DNA of 64,000 nucleotides. Source: Sphingomonas sp. H160509 (GTDB taxonomy: Bacteria > Pseudomonadota > Alphaproteobacteria > Sphingomonadales > Sphingomonadaceae). The stretch's first letter is position 1; each line of letters starts with the position of its first letter. The translations under genes and the position numbers were made by a program. Positions 50,076 to 59,294 of the stretch are shown here, in pieces. The stretch is from assembly GCF_024124765.2 (NCBI RefSeq), contig NZ_JAMXSR020000002.1:767001-831000 (forward strand), given 5' to 3'. Under the pieces are notes generated by a model. That model saw only the letters and a program-made list of their open reading frames with translations, made no database searches and had not been told where the DNA came from.

Positions 50076-51062
50076 ATGAAAGACGGTATGAACGCCCTGC
50101 GCATCCACGGTGGACGGATCGATCTCGCCGCCGTCCACTATCCGGATGCGCCTCGGCCCTGGCTCGACCTGTCGACCGGCATCAATCCCTACGCGTGGCC
50201 GACCGAGAGCGTCCCGACGGTCGATCTGCACAGCCTTCCCTCGCCCGCAGCGATCGCCGATTTGGAAGCCTCCGCTGCTGCGGTGTTCGGTACGACCGCA
50301 GACCGGGTCGTCGCGCTGCCCGGTACCGAACTCGGTCTTCGGATGCTGGCTGCACTGGACCTGCCTAGCCCCGTCCGGTTCGTCGTGCCGAGTTACGCCA
50401 CGCATGCCGAAGCGATCGACGGTGCCGTTCCGATAGCGCGGGCCACCAGCGAGACGGTAGCGGACGGCACGCTATTGCTGGCCAACCCCAACAACCCCGA
50501 CGGCCATCGGGACACGCCGCAACGCCTGCTGACGATCGCCCGCAGCGGTGCCTTCCTGATCGTGGACGAAGCGTTCGCTGACGTCGCGCCCGAATCTAGC
50601 CTCATCCCACTGCTCCGCCCCGACGATCGCGCGATCGTGTTTCGGTCGTTCGGCAAATTCTTCGGCCTGCCCGGCGTGCGGCTCGGGTTCATGATCGGGC
50701 CGCCGGAGTACGTCGCCGAGATGCGACAACGGCTCGGCAGCTGGCCGATATCGGCGCATGCCGTAGCCTATGGTATCGCCGCCTACCGAGACGCCGCGTG
50801 GATCGCCACCGCGCGGGTCTCGATCGTCGAACGCGCAGCCAGACTTAACGCGATGTTGGCACGTCGTGGCCTCTACGCCCGCGGCGAATGCGCGTTGTTC
50901 CGGCTGATCGAGACCGATGCAGCACCGGCGCTGTTCGAACGGCTTGCACAAGTCGGCATCCTGACTCGAACCTTCGATCATTCGCCGCGCTGGCTTCGTA
51001 TGGGCGTCCCGGGCAGCGACCAAGCCTTTGCACGGCTCGACGAGGCACTTGGCGGTGGTTGA
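50076..51062 (+). CDS. cobD: Threonine-phosphate decarboxylase-type aminotransferase CobD (CobC)
   Basis: PLP enzyme of the class-I aminotransferase fold that makes (R)-1-aminopropan-2-ol phosphate from threonine phosphate for the cobalamin side arm. 328 residues. The PLP Lys is in FRSFGKFFGLPGVRLGFMIG; WLDLSTGINPYAW and LLLANPNNPDG are conserved. Starts at 50076 or 50088 are both possible. Its stop overlaps cbiB, so translation is coupled. Frame intact. Confidence 0.9.
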   Translation: MKDGMNALRIHGGRIDLAAVHYPDAPRPWLDLSTGINPYAWPTESVPTVDLHSLPSPAAIADLEASAAAVFGTTADRVVALPGTELGLRMLAALDLPSPVRFVVPSYATHAEAIDGAVPIARATSETVADGTLLLANPNNPDGHRDTPQRLLTIARSGAFLIVDEAFADVAPESSLIPLLRPDDRAIVFRSFGKFFGLPGVRLGFMIGPPEYVAEMRQRLGSWPISAHAVAYGIAAYRDAAWIATARVSIVERAARLNAMLARRGLYARGECALFRLIETDAAPALFERLAQVGILTRTFDHSPRWLRMGVPGSDQAFARLDEALGGG

Positions 51063-51993
51063 GCCGGTCGCCGTGCTGGCGATCATCATCGACGCCGCGG
51101 TCGGCTGGCCGGCGCCGCTCTATGCGCGGATCGGTCATCCGGTTGGTGGCTTCGCGCGGATGATCGGCTGGGCCGAGACGCGCTGGAACCGCCCTACGCT
51201 ATCGGACACGTTCCGCCGTGCCGCCGGTGTCGTCACGATCGTTTCACTCATCGCTGTGGCGGTCGGCGTCGCGCTCGCTGCGACTTCCCTCGCGCGGCTC
51301 GTTCTTGGTCCCATGGCCTGGATCGCGATCGGCGTGGTGGCGGCGCCCGGCCTCGCGATCCGTAGCCTGTACGACCATGTGGTGCCGGTCGCGCGCGCCC
51401 TCGAAACCGGTAACTTGGAAGCCGCACGCGCCCGCGTCGCGATGATCGTCGGTCGGGACGTCGCGACACTCGACGAAGCCGGCGTCGCGCGCGCCGCGAT
51501 CGAAAGCCTCGCGGAAAGCGTCTGCGACGGCGTCGTCGCGCCGCTGTTCTGGCTACTGGTCGCCGGCCTGCCCGGCCTATGGGCGTACAAGGCGATCAAC
51601 ACCGCGGACAGCCTGATCGGACACCGCGAGGCACGATGGCGCGCATTCGGCTGGGCGGCGGCGCGGACCGACGACGTCGCCAACCTCATCTCCGCGCGGA
51701 TCAGCGGCGTTGTGCTCTGCCTTGCCGGATTGGGTGGATGGCGGACGATGTGGCGCGATGCCGGCAACCATGCCTCGCCCAACGCGGGTTGGCCTGAGGC
51801 GGCAATGGCCGGTGCGCTTGCGCTGAAACTTGCGGGTCCGATCGCCTATGACGGCGTTATCAACGCCAAGCCCTATATCGGTGACGGTCGCACCGACGTA
51901 ACCGCCACGGACCTCCGCGCGGCGCTGGGCATCTATCGCCGGGCCTGCATCCTTCTCCTCGTCATTGCCGGAGTACTCGCATGGCGGCTCTGA
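51055..51993 (+). CDS. cbiB: Adenosylcobinamide-phosphate synthase CbiB (CobD in Pseudomonas naming)
   Basis: Membrane enzyme that joins the aminopropanol arm to adenosylcobyric acid. 312 residues with several membrane helices. Signatures: [41 protein letters not shown], and [18 protein letters not shown]. The GTG at 51055 is inside the end of cobD by 8 bases; the open frame goes back to 51028. Its end overlaps cobQ. Frame intact. Confidence 0.92.
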   Translation: MVEPVAVLAIIIDAAVGWPAPLYARIGHPVGGFARMIGWAETRWNRPTLSDTFRRAAGVVTIVSLIAVAVGVALAATSLARLVLGPMAWIAIGVVAAPGLAIRSLYDHVVPVARALETGNLEAARARVAMIVGRDVATLDEAGVARAAIESLAESVCDGVVAPLFWLLVAGLPGLWAYKAINTADSLIGHREARWRAFGWAAARTDDVANLISARISGVVLCLAGLGGWRTMWRDAGNHASPNAGWPEAAMAGALALKLAGPIAYDGVINAKPYIGDGRTDVTATDLRAALGIYRRACILLLVIAGVLAWRL

Positions 51994-53436
51994 TGCTGCA
52001 GGGCACCGGCTCCGACGTCGGCAAGTCGGTACTCGTCGCGGGACTGTGCCGCGCATTTGCGAACCGTGGCCTGTCGGTCCGACCGTTCAAGCCGCAGAAC
52101 ATGTCGAACAACGCCGCCGTAACCGCCGATGGCGGCGAGATCGGCCGCGCGCAAGCCACGCAGGCGATCGCGTGCCGAGTCGAGCCCAGCGTCGACATGA
52201 ACCCGGTGCTGCTCAAGCCGCAGGGCGATCGCACGTCGCAGCTGATCGTCCGCGGGCAGGTCCGCGGTACGCTCGCCGCCGCGCGCTGGCGCGAGGGGCG
52301 CGAAGGGCTGCTGGTCGACGTGCTCGACAGTTTCACACGACTGTCGGCGAGCTGCGACCTCGTCATCGTCGAGGGGCGCGGGCAGCCCGGCGGAGATCAA
52401 CCTGCGCGCGAGCGACATCGCCAACATGGGGTTCGCCCGCGCCGCCAATGTCCCCGTGATTCTGGTCGGCGATATCGACCGCGGCGGTGTCATCGCCTCG
52501 ATCGTTGGCACGCGCGCGGTGATCGACCCTGCCGACGCGGCGATGATCCACGGCTTCCTCGTTAACAAGTTCCGCGGCGATCCCGCACTGTTCGACGATG
52601 GCTATCGCGCGATCGAGGCGCGCAGCGGATGGCGCGGCTACGGCGTCGTACCCTGGCTAACGGACGCCGCGCGCCTGCCCAGTGAAGACGCCGTGATCCT
52701 CGAACGCCGCTCCGCGTTGGTCGACCGTCGCGTAACGATCGCGTGCCCGATTACGCCGCGGATCGCTAATTTCGACGACCTAGATCCGCTACGCCTCGAA
52801 CAAGGCGTCGCGCTGGTGATGGTCCCGCCCGGCACGCCGATCCCCGAGGCGGACATGATCGTGCTTGCGGGCTCGAAAGCCACGATCCCCGATCTCGCCT
52901 TCTTGCGCGCGCAAGGCTGGGACATCGATATCCTTGCGCATCACCGCCGGGGAAAGCCGGTGCTGGGCCTCTGCGGTGGTTTCCAAATGCTGGGTCGCAG
53001 CATCGCCGATCCGCACGGTATCGAAGGCGCGGCGACGACGGTCGCGGGGCTGGGGCTACTCGATATCGACACGGTGCTCACACCGACCAAGACGCTCGAG
53101 CGGATCGAGGGGATCGCCAAGGGCGCGCGCTTCGAAGGCTATGAGATGCACATGGGCGCGACGACCGGCGGCGACCTGAACCGCCCCGTCGGTCACCGCG
53201 CCGACGGCAGCGCGGAGGGTGCGACAAGCGCCGACGGACTGGTCCACGGGAGTTACGTCCACGGCCTATTCGGGCTTGCCGAGCAACGCGCGGCGTGGCT
53301 GGCCCGGCTCGGCGTCGACGCGGTCGGACCTGACCATGCGGCCTCGATCGATGCGGCGCTCGACGCGATCGCGGCGACGCTCGAACGTCACCTCGATCTC
53401 GATGCGATGCTCGACCTAGCGCAGCGCGCCGGCTGA
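51981..53436 (+). CDS. cobQ: Cobyric acid synthase CobQ (CbiP; one apparent frameshift)
   Basis: CobQ amidates four side chains of adenosylcobyrinic acid diamide using glutamine and ATP. About 484 residues. N-terminal synthetase part: [34 protein letters not shown]-terminal amidotransferase: [16 protein letters not shown] with catalytic Cys and [10 protein letters not shown] with the His. The frame breaks at the GGGG run 52373-52376; three Gs give [19 protein letters not shown]. The 3' end overlaps the converging cobS gene by 21 bases. Confidence 0.92.
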
Positions 53437-54147
53437 CGCACCGGCGATCGCAAAAGCGAGCAGGACGCCCGTCTCGACAAGCTCGATCCCCGCCCCGTGC
53501 GCGTCTCCGGTGACGCCTCCCAGTTTACGCCGCAACCACGCGGCGACGGCCAGTATCAGGAGTGGAACCGCCAACAGCGCGGGAGCCGCGACGGCAGCCA
53601 GCGCCAGCAGGAGCCCCCAGCCGACCAGGTCGCGCGATCGGACTGCGCCGGCGACCGCGGCGCCCAATCCCGTCGCCCGCAACGGCGGCAACAGCACTGC
53701 CCAGGCTAGCGGCCCCATGCGCGCCGCAAACGGTACCAGGATGACCAACCACCACGCCGTCAGCCCGACCGCGTGCAGCAGAACGAGTTTGGCGAGCATC
53801 TGGGCGACGATCGCGACGACACCGAAGCTGCCGATATGCGGATCGGCCATCACCGCGAGCAACCGCGTCCTGTCGCCATGCGCCGCACCCAGCCCATCGG
53901 CCAGATCGGCCAGCCCGTCGAGGTGCAATGCGCCCGTGACGGCGATCCACGTCAGCAATGCGGCGCACGCGCCGGTCCAGGGGTCGATCGATGCGCCTGC
54001 CCGTCCGGCTCCGGCGACAAGCGCGCCGATCGCCAGTCCAACCAGCGGATAGCACCGGATCGCCGCGGCAAAGTCGTTCGCCCCGGCCTCGACGCGCGGC
54101 ATCGGCAGGCGCGTCAGGAAACCGAAAGCGACGACCAGCCGCTTCAC
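53416..54147 (-). CDS. cobS: Adenosylcobinamide-GDP ribazoletransferase CobS (CobV)
   Basis: Membrane enzyme that joins the activated cobinamide to alpha-ribazole, completing the nucleotide loop. 243 residues with many membrane helices. Motifs: [34 protein letters not shown] with Asp metal ligands, and [15 protein letters not shown]. Start GTG 54147 overlaps the stop of cobC. Frame intact. Confidence 0.92.
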   Translation of the reverse strand: MKRLVVAFGFLTRLPMPRVEAGANDFAAAIRCYPLVGLAIGALVAGAGRAGASIDPWTGACAALLTWIAVTGALHLDGLADLADGLGAAHGDRTRLLAVMADPHIGSFGVVAIVAQMLAKLVLLHAVGLTAWWLVILVPFAARMGPLAWAVLLPPLRATGLGAAVAGAVRSRDLVGWGLLLALAAVAAPALLAVPLLILAVAAWLRRKLGGVTGDAHGAGIELVETGVLLAFAIAGASAGALR

Positions 54148-54716
54148 GTCGAAAGTCCGACGATCTGAACAGTCCGATCCGGCCCAGGCCAGATCCGCAA
54201 CGACACGAGCGCGGCATAAGGCAGGTCGAACGCCCATGTCTGCCGCCGGTCGAACCCACACAGGTCCGCGAGCGCCGCCCGGATCGCGCCACCGTGCGTG
54301 ACGACCAAGGTCGGCACCGGCGGAAGTACCGCCAAGGCATTGCCGACCCGGTCCAGCAACAACGACCATCGCTCACCGTCCAGCGGCGAAGCCGCGTCCG
54401 GATCGTCGTGGAACCGCGCGAAGGCCTCCGGATCGATATCGGCTGGACGCATTCCATCCCACACTCCGAAGTCGAGTTCACGCCACCGTCGATCGGCCTG
54501 ACCGACGATGCCCCGCACGCTGCCGATCGCCGTCGCGCAATCGCGTGTACGCTTCAGGTCTGACGACACGATCGCGGCGACCTCCAATCCTGCGGCGCGC
54601 TGGACGCATGCCGCAACGCCGGCCTCCGTCACCGGATCGTCGGTGCGCCCCAGCAACAGGCCTTCGCGGACGGGAGCGCCATGCCGCATCAGGTACAGCA
54701 TGTGCGAGCCGGTCAC
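54144..54716 (-). CDS. cobC: Histidine phosphatase, likely alpha-ribazole phosphatase CobC
   Basis: A 190-residue phosphoglycerate-mutase-type phosphatase. The active His is in YLMRHGAPVREG, and SSDLKRTRDCATAI and VVTHGGAIRAAL complete the site. In this operon it most likely removes the phosphate from alpha-ribazole phosphate. Start GTG 54716 overlaps the cobT stop, and its own stop overlaps the cobS start, so the three genes are translated as a chain. The substrate is inferred from context. Confidence 0.87.
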   Translation of the reverse strand: MTGSHMLYLMRHGAPVREGLLLGRTDDPVTEAGVAACVQRAAGLEVAAIVSSDLKRTRDCATAIGSVRGIVGQADRRWRELDFGVWDGMRPADIDPEAFARFHDDPDAASPLDGERWSLLLDRVGNALAVLPPVPTLVVTHGGAIRAALADLCGFDRRQTWAFDLPYAALVSLRIWPGPDRTVQIVGLST

Positions 54717-55726
54717 GCGACCGAGACCCCCGCCTCGGCAAAGGTCGCCATCTCGTCATGCGCCGCCAGCGCCGCGCGAACGAGCAAGGTCGCAGTCGCT
54801 GCGCCGCTTCCCTCGCCGAGCCGCATGCCTAGCGACAGCAGCGGATCGAGCCCCAATGCTCGCAACAGGCGCGCATGACCCGGCTCGGCCGACACGTGGC
54901 CGGCAAGACAATGCGCGAGGATATCCGGGCACGCAGCGGCGATCGGCGCGACCGCGGCACAGCATATGAAGCCATCGAGCATGACGGGCACGCCAGCGAG
55001 ACGCGCCGCGATGACCGCGCCTGCGATCGCCGCGAGTTCGCGCCCGCCCAGCCTGCGTAGCGTCTCGAACGGGGTGGTTAGTGCATCCCGGTGCACCGCC
55101 AGCCCGGCCTCGACGGTCGCGATCTTGCGGGCCATGCCGTCGTCGTCGACTCCGGTACCGGGCCCGACCCAGTCGCGTGCCGATCCATCGAAGCTGGCGA
55201 GGCACAGCGCGGCGGCCGAGGTCGAGTTGCCGATCCCCATCTCGCCGAGCACGATCAGATCGGGCGCGTCCGCAACGACGGCGGCGCCCGCGTTGATCGC
55301 CGCGAGGCATTCCTCCTCCGACATCGCCGGGGCGACGGTGAAATCGATCGTCGGCTGGTCGAGATCGAGCGGGACGACTCTGAGGTCGAGCCCCGCCGCG
55401 CGCGACAGCGCGTTGATCGCCGCGCCGCCATGTTCGAAATTGGCCACCATCTGCGCGGTGACGGAGGCCGGAAACGCACTGACGCCGCGATCGACGATGC
55501 CGTGATTACCCGCAAAGATCACCGTCCGGCCGCGATCGAGCCGCGGGCGTTCATGGCCCTGCCAGCCGGCCATGAAGACGGCAATCTCCTCCAACCGCCC
55601 GAGCGAGCCCGGCGGCTTGGTCAGTTGCCCCTGGCGCGCCACCGCTGCCGATCGAGCGGCTTCGTCCGGCTGCGGCAACGCGCTCAAGGATGATAGAAAT
55701 GCCCCGGCCGTCGGAAAAAAGGTCAT
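54713..55726 (-). CDS. cobT: Nicotinate-nucleotide-dimethylbenzimidazole phosphoribosyltransferase CobT
   Basis: CobT makes alpha-ribazole phosphate from a lower-ligand base and nicotinate mononucleotide. 337 residues. Signatures: QGQLTKPPGSLGRLEEIA, IFAGNHGIVDRGVSAFP, LGEMGIGNSTSAAAL with the binding loop, and LGMRLGEGSGAAT with the catalytic Glu. Start ATG 55726 overlaps the stop of the DUF1636 gene. Which base is used (dimethylbenzimidazole or another) cannot be read from here; bluB is not in the window. Confidence 0.94.
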   Translation of the reverse strand: MTFFPTAGAFLSSLSALPQPDEAARSAAVARQGQLTKPPGSLGRLEEIAVFMAGWQGHERPRLDRGRTVIFAGNHGIVDRGVSAFPASVTAQMVANFEHGGAAINALSRAAGLDLRVVPLDLDQPTIDFTVAPAMSEEECLAAINAGAAVVADAPDLIVLGEMGIGNSTSAAALCLASFDGSARDWVGPGTGVDDDGMARKIATVEAGLAVHRDALTTPFETLRRLGGRELAAIAGAVIAARLAGVPVMLDGFICCAAVAPIAAACPDILAHCLAGHVSAEPGHARLLRALGLDPLLSLGMRLGEGSGAATATLLVRAALAAHDEMATFAEAGVSVA

Positions 55727-56130
55727 TCCACGACGAACCCAGCAGGCGGCGTGCGGGTGATGAAGTGGCCCTTCACCCCCTGCGGCCATTGCTTGAACGG
55801 CACCTGTCCGAACGCACTTTCACCGTAGAGCTTCGCGTAATCGAGGATCGCACGGGCAGCGTCTTCGGTTGGCTCGAACCGGCCGAGCACATAGCCGACC
55901 TTGGCGGGTGCGCGCAGATGGATCGTGCAGAAATCCTGGCACGCGAACAGGCACGGCATCTCCTGCACGGCTACGTCGGCATAGGCGGGATCGCTCGCCT
56001 GCACCGCCTTCAGCGCACTGACCAGCCGCGCGCCGCCACGCTGGCCCTGCTCGTCGTCGCGCGCGTCGGCGGAATGGCGGCACGTGTTGCACGCGACCAC
56101 CGCGACGCCGTCCTCGACCGGCTTCAGCAT
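55723..56130 (-). CDS. DUF1636 thioredoxin-ferredoxin-like metal-binding protein
   Basis: 135 residues. VACNTCRHSADARDD near the start and EMPCLFACQDFCTIHL near residue 60 give a CxxC-plus-three-Cys pattern like [2Fe-2S] thioredoxin-fold ferredoxins. The closing PFKQWPQGVKGHFI is typical of the family. It is the first gene after the cobalamin riboswitch and overlaps cobT (ATGA), so it belongs to the B12 regulon. Function unproven; an electron carrier for corrinoid reduction is one possibility. Start ATG 56130. Confidence 0.78.
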   Translation of the reverse strand: MLKPVEDGVAVVACNTCRHSADARDDEQGQRGGARLVSALKAVQASDPAYADVAVQEMPCLFACQDFCTIHLRAPAKVGYVLGRFEPTEDAARAILDYAKLYGESAFGQVPFKQWPQGVKGHFITRTPPAGFVVE

Positions 56131-56299
56131 GTCCGTTCCCGGACGATCTTGGAATGATGTGTACTTGGCATAGGAACCCCTTCGGACAGTCGGTCCCGCA
56201 CCGCGCAAAGGGCGAGAGGCGCACGCCTCCAGCCTCCGCGCGACGCGAAGCGATGTCGTCGCTCGGGGTGTTACCCGTCCGTTCGGCGCACCCTGGCCG

Positions 56300-56482
56300 G
56301 ACGAAAGACGACCGCGACGGGCAGGTCTCCTGGCTCGCGGGTCAACGCCGTCCGCGCCGCCTTCTCGGGAACATCCCAATGGCATGAGGCACGATGGCTC
56401 GCCGCGTACAGTTGCAGGGGCAGCCGGGTGTTTCCCGTTCCCATTTTCATCCCCCTCGGCGTGAGCATCGGGAGAACCTGTC
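56300..56482 (-). promoter_or_regulatory. Cobalamin (adenosylcobalamin) riboswitch
   Basis: Read on the minus strand, the leader has GGGAACGGGAAAC, GGCTGCCCCTGCAACTGT, TGCCATTGGG..CCCGAGAAGGC, and the B12 box GAGCCAGGAGACCTGCC (near 56320-56338). These are the conserved elements of the cobalamin riboswitch in the right order and spacing. It controls the downstream DUF1636-cobT-cobC-cobS operon; about 170 bases of expression platform lie between the box and the first gene. Confidence 0.9.
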
Positions 56483-56524
56483 GCGGGGGGGAGCGATACG
56501 CGTACGATCGACCGTAGACAAGCA

Positions 56525-56656
56525 GCCTCTAATCCTCCCCTTGCAGGGGAGGTGGCAGCCCATTTGGGCTGACGGAGGGGTGACCCGCCATCGAGATCGC
56601 AACACCCCTCCGTCTGGCAAGTGCCAGCCACCTCCCCTGCAAGGGGGAGGATCAAG
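56525..56656. repeat. Inverted repeat between riboswitch and cobO
   Basis: TCCTCCCCTTGCAGGGGAGG and GTGGCAG on the left pair with CAGCCACCTCCCCTGCAAGG on the right; inner arms GGAGGGGTG and CACCCCTCC also pair. It follows the end of cobO and precedes the riboswitch, so it may terminate cobO transcripts. Confidence 0.7.
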
Positions 56657-56659
56657 AAG

Positions 56660-57265
56660 TCAGAACTCCACGCCCGCCTGCGCCTTCACCCCCGACCGGA
56701 ACGGATGCTTCACCTGCGTCATCTCGGTCACCAGGTCCGCCACCTCGATCAGCGCGTCCGGCGCGTTCCGCCCGGTCACCACGACATGCGTCATCTCCGG
56801 CTTCGCCGCCAACACGGCGAGAACCTCGTCGACCGGCAGATACTCATACCGCAAAACGATGTTCAGCTCGTCCGCGACCACCATCGCATAGGACGGATCC
56901 GCGATCATCCGCTTCACCTCGTCCCAAGCCTCGCGCGCCACCGCGATGTCGCGCGCGCGATCCTGCGTGTCCCAGGTGAAGCCCTCTCCCATCGGCTTGA
57001 ACTCGCACAGCGCGGGGAACGCATCGAAGATCGTCTTCTCGCCGGTCGCCATCGCGCCCTTGACGAACTGCACCACGCCGACCTTGCGGCCATGCCCGAT
57101 CATCCGCACCGCCATGCCGAACGCGGCGGTCGACTTGCCCTTGCCCTTGCCGGTGTGGACGATGACCAGCCCCTTCTCGATCGTCTTGCTGGCGACGATC
57201 CGGTCGTGGACCTCCTTGCGCTTGGCGCTCTTGGCATTCTGCTCGTCGTCGGTCCGCATGATCAT
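56660..57265 (-). CDS. cobO: Cob(I)yrinic acid a,c-diamide adenosyltransferase CobO (CobA)
   Basis: Adds the 5'-deoxyadenosyl group to Co(I) corrinoids. About 201 residues. The P-loop is VIVHTGKGKGKSTAAFGMAV; VGVVQFVKGAMATGE and VVADELNIVLRYEYLPVDEV are family motifs, with HVVVTGRNAPDALIEVADLV near the end. ATG 57265 or 57259 could start it. It is transcribed separately from the riboswitch operon, and no riboswitch was seen in its 54-base upstream gap. Frame intact. Confidence 0.93.
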   Translation of the reverse strand: MIMRTDDEQNAKSAKRKEVHDRIVASKTIEKGLVIVHTGKGKGKSTAAFGMAVRMIGHGRKVGVVQFVKGAMATGEKTIFDAFPALCEFKPMGEGFTWDTQDRARDIAVAREAWDEVKRMIADPSYAMVVADELNIVLRYEYLPVDEVLAVLAAKPEMTHVVVTGRNAPDALIEVADLVTEMTQVKHPFRSGVKAQAGVEF

Positions 57266-57319
57266 GTCCTCTCGCGCTCCCGATGGCGGATCGCGCCGCG
57301 CGGCGCTAGAGCGACCGAC

Positions 57320-58936
57320 ATGCTCCGCATTACCGACCTCAAGCTGCCGCTCAACCACGCCGACGAAGCGCTCCCCGCCGCGATCCGCGATCGTCTTCGC
57401 GTCACCCCGCGCGACCTGATCCGCTACACCATCGCCAGACGCGCGCACGATGCCCGCGACAAGATGGACATCCAGCTCGTCTATTCGGTCGATGTCACGC
57501 TGAAGAACGAGGACACCGTCCTCACGCGCTTCCGCAAGGATCGCCACGTCCAGCGCACGCCGGACACGGGATATCGCTTCGTCACCAAGGGCGGCGCGAG
57601 CTACACCGGCCCCCGCCCGGTCGTCGTCGGCGCAGGCCCCTGCGGCCTGTTCGCCGGGCTCATCCTGGCGCAGATGGGCTTCCGCCCGATCATCCTCGAC
57701 CGCGGCAAAGTCGTCCGCGAGCGCACCAAGGACACGTGGGGGCTCTGGCGCAAGAGCGTCCTCAACCCCGAATCCAACGTCCAGTTCGGCGAAGGCGGTG
57801 CCGGTACCTTCTCCGACGGCAAACTCTGGAGCCAGATCAAGGACCCGCGTCACCTCGGCCGCAAAGTCCTGACCGAGTTCGTCAAAGCTGGCGCCCCACC
57901 CGAAATCCTGACCGAAGCGCACCCGCACATCGGCACCTTCCGCCTCGTCACGATGGTCGAGAGCATGCGCGAGACGATCGAAGCGCTCGGCGGTGAATAC
58001 CGCTTCTCGACGCGCGTCGACGGTCTCGACATCGTCGAGGAGGCAGGCACCCGTCAACTCCGCGGCCTGCACCTGAGCACCGGCGACTATCTCGAAGCCA
58101 ACCACGTCGTCTTCGCGGTCGGCCATAGCGCCCGCGACACGTTCGAAATGCTGCATGCGAAGGGCGTATACGTCGAAGCCAAGCCGTTCTCGATCGGCGT
58201 GCGCATCGAGCATCCGCAGTCCTGGATCGACGAAGCACGGTTCGGGCCATGCGCGGGCCATCCCGATCTCGGCGCGGCGGCGTACAGCCTGTCGCACCAC
58301 TGCAAGAACGGGCGGACGGTCTACAGCTTCTGCATGTGTCCGGGCGGCACCGTCGTCGCCGCGACCTCCGAGGAAGGGCGCGTCGCGACCAACGGCATGA
58401 GCCAATATTCGCGCAACGAACGCAACGCGAACTCGGGGATCGTGATCGGCATCGACCCCGAGCGCGACTATCCCGGCCACCCGCTCGCCGGGATCGAACT
58501 CCAACGCCACTGGGAATCGCGGGCGTATGTCGCCGGCGGCTCGAACTACAAGGCGCCCGCGCAACGCATCGGCGACCTGCTCGCAGGGCGCGCGTCGACT
58601 GCGCTCGGGTCGGTGATCCCGTCGTACAAGCCGGGCGTGCACATGACCGACCTGTCGGAGTGCCTGCCAGAGTTCGCGATCACTGCGCTGCGCGAGGCGT
58701 TGCCGGCGTTCGGGCGTGAGATTTCGGGTTACGATCATCCTGATGCGGTGCTCACAGGGGTCGAGACGCGGACGTCATCGCCGGTCAGGATCACGCGCGG
58801 CGATGATTTCGTCAGCCTCAACACGGTTGGCCTGTTCCCGGCAGGTGAAGGCGCAGGCTATGCTGGCGGGATCCTGTCCGCGGCGGTTGACGGGATCAAG
58901 GTCGCGGAAGCGGTTGCGCTTAGCCTGGTGGCGTAA
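57320..58936 (+). CDS. Uncharacterised FAD-dependent oxidoreductase (NAD(FAD)-utilising family)
   Basis: 538 residues. An N-terminal domain of about 95 residues (RVTPRDLIRYTIARRAHDAR) precedes the FAD-binding fold (RPVVVGAGPCGLFAGLILAQ). Later signatures: NVQFGEGGAGTFSDGKLWSQ, VGHSARDTFEMLHAKGV, SFCMCPGGTVVAATSEEG and LFPAGEGAGYAGGILSAAVD. This family is widespread but its reaction is unknown. It is divergent from cobO with a 54-base gap, and the shared control region hints at a corrinoid-linked redox role, which is weak inference. Frame intact. Confidence 0.85.
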   Translation: MLRITDLKLPLNHADEALPAAIRDRLRVTPRDLIRYTIARRAHDARDKMDIQLVYSVDVTLKNEDTVLTRFRKDRHVQRTPDTGYRFVTKGGASYTGPRPVVVGAGPCGLFAGLILAQMGFRPIILDRGKVVRERTKDTWGLWRKSVLNPESNVQFGEGGAGTFSDGKLWSQIKDPRHLGRKVLTEFVKAGAPPEILTEAHPHIGTFRLVTMVESMRETIEALGGEYRFSTRVDGLDIVEEAGTRQLRGLHLSTGDYLEANHVVFAVGHSARDTFEMLHAKGVYVEAKPFSIGVRIEHPQSWIDEARFGPCAGHPDLGAAAYSLSHHCKNGRTVYSFCMCPGGTVVAATSEEGRVATNGMSQYSRNERNANSGIVIGIDPERDYPGHPLAGIELQRHWESRAYVAGGSNYKAPAQRIGDLLAGRASTALGSVIPSYKPGVHMTDLSECLPEFAITALREALPAFGREISGYDHPDAVLTGVETRTSSPVRITRGDDFVSLNTVGLFPAGEGAGYAGGILSAAVDGIKVAEAVALSLVA

Positions 58937-59294
58937 CTCGGACATTCCTTGTTCCCCCGCGAAGGCGGGGGGTCCAGGAACCACAAACGCCGACGTCCGT
59001 AACCCTGGGCTCCCGCCTTCGCGGGAGATCAGATAAGGCTGCGACACTGAGGTTTCAGGCCTGATTGTCAGGACGACTTCAGGGCACCTCCCCGGCGGAG
59101 GCCGGGGTCCAGTTGGGGGACAGCCGTGACTGCGCGAAGCGTTCGCTTACTAAGCTTTCCCAACTGGGCCCCGGCCTTCGCCGGGGAGGTGCGTGGGCGG
59201 GACGACGATTGTATTCGAAGGCTGCTAAGTCGTTCGCGGGCAAGAACCGTGGTGCTCCCGGTGCGCTTAAAATAAAAGCTCGCCCCCCACCCCC
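58937..59294. repeat. Repeat-filled gap between FAD gene and cyclophilin
   Basis: 358 bases without a supported gene. It holds a family C pair (TTCCCCCGCGAAGGCGGGGG with CTCCCGCCTTCGCGGGAG, about 58950-59028) and a family B pair (GCACCTCCCCGGCGGAGGCC with GGCCTTCGCCGGGGAGGTGC, about 59084-59192). The flanking genes converge. Confidence 0.7.

Noticed and set aside
56660..58738. 692-codon minus-strand frame running from opposite the FAD gene into cobO
   Set aside because: Only the last 201 residues are CobO; the upstream part is antisense to the FAD gene and has no domain.
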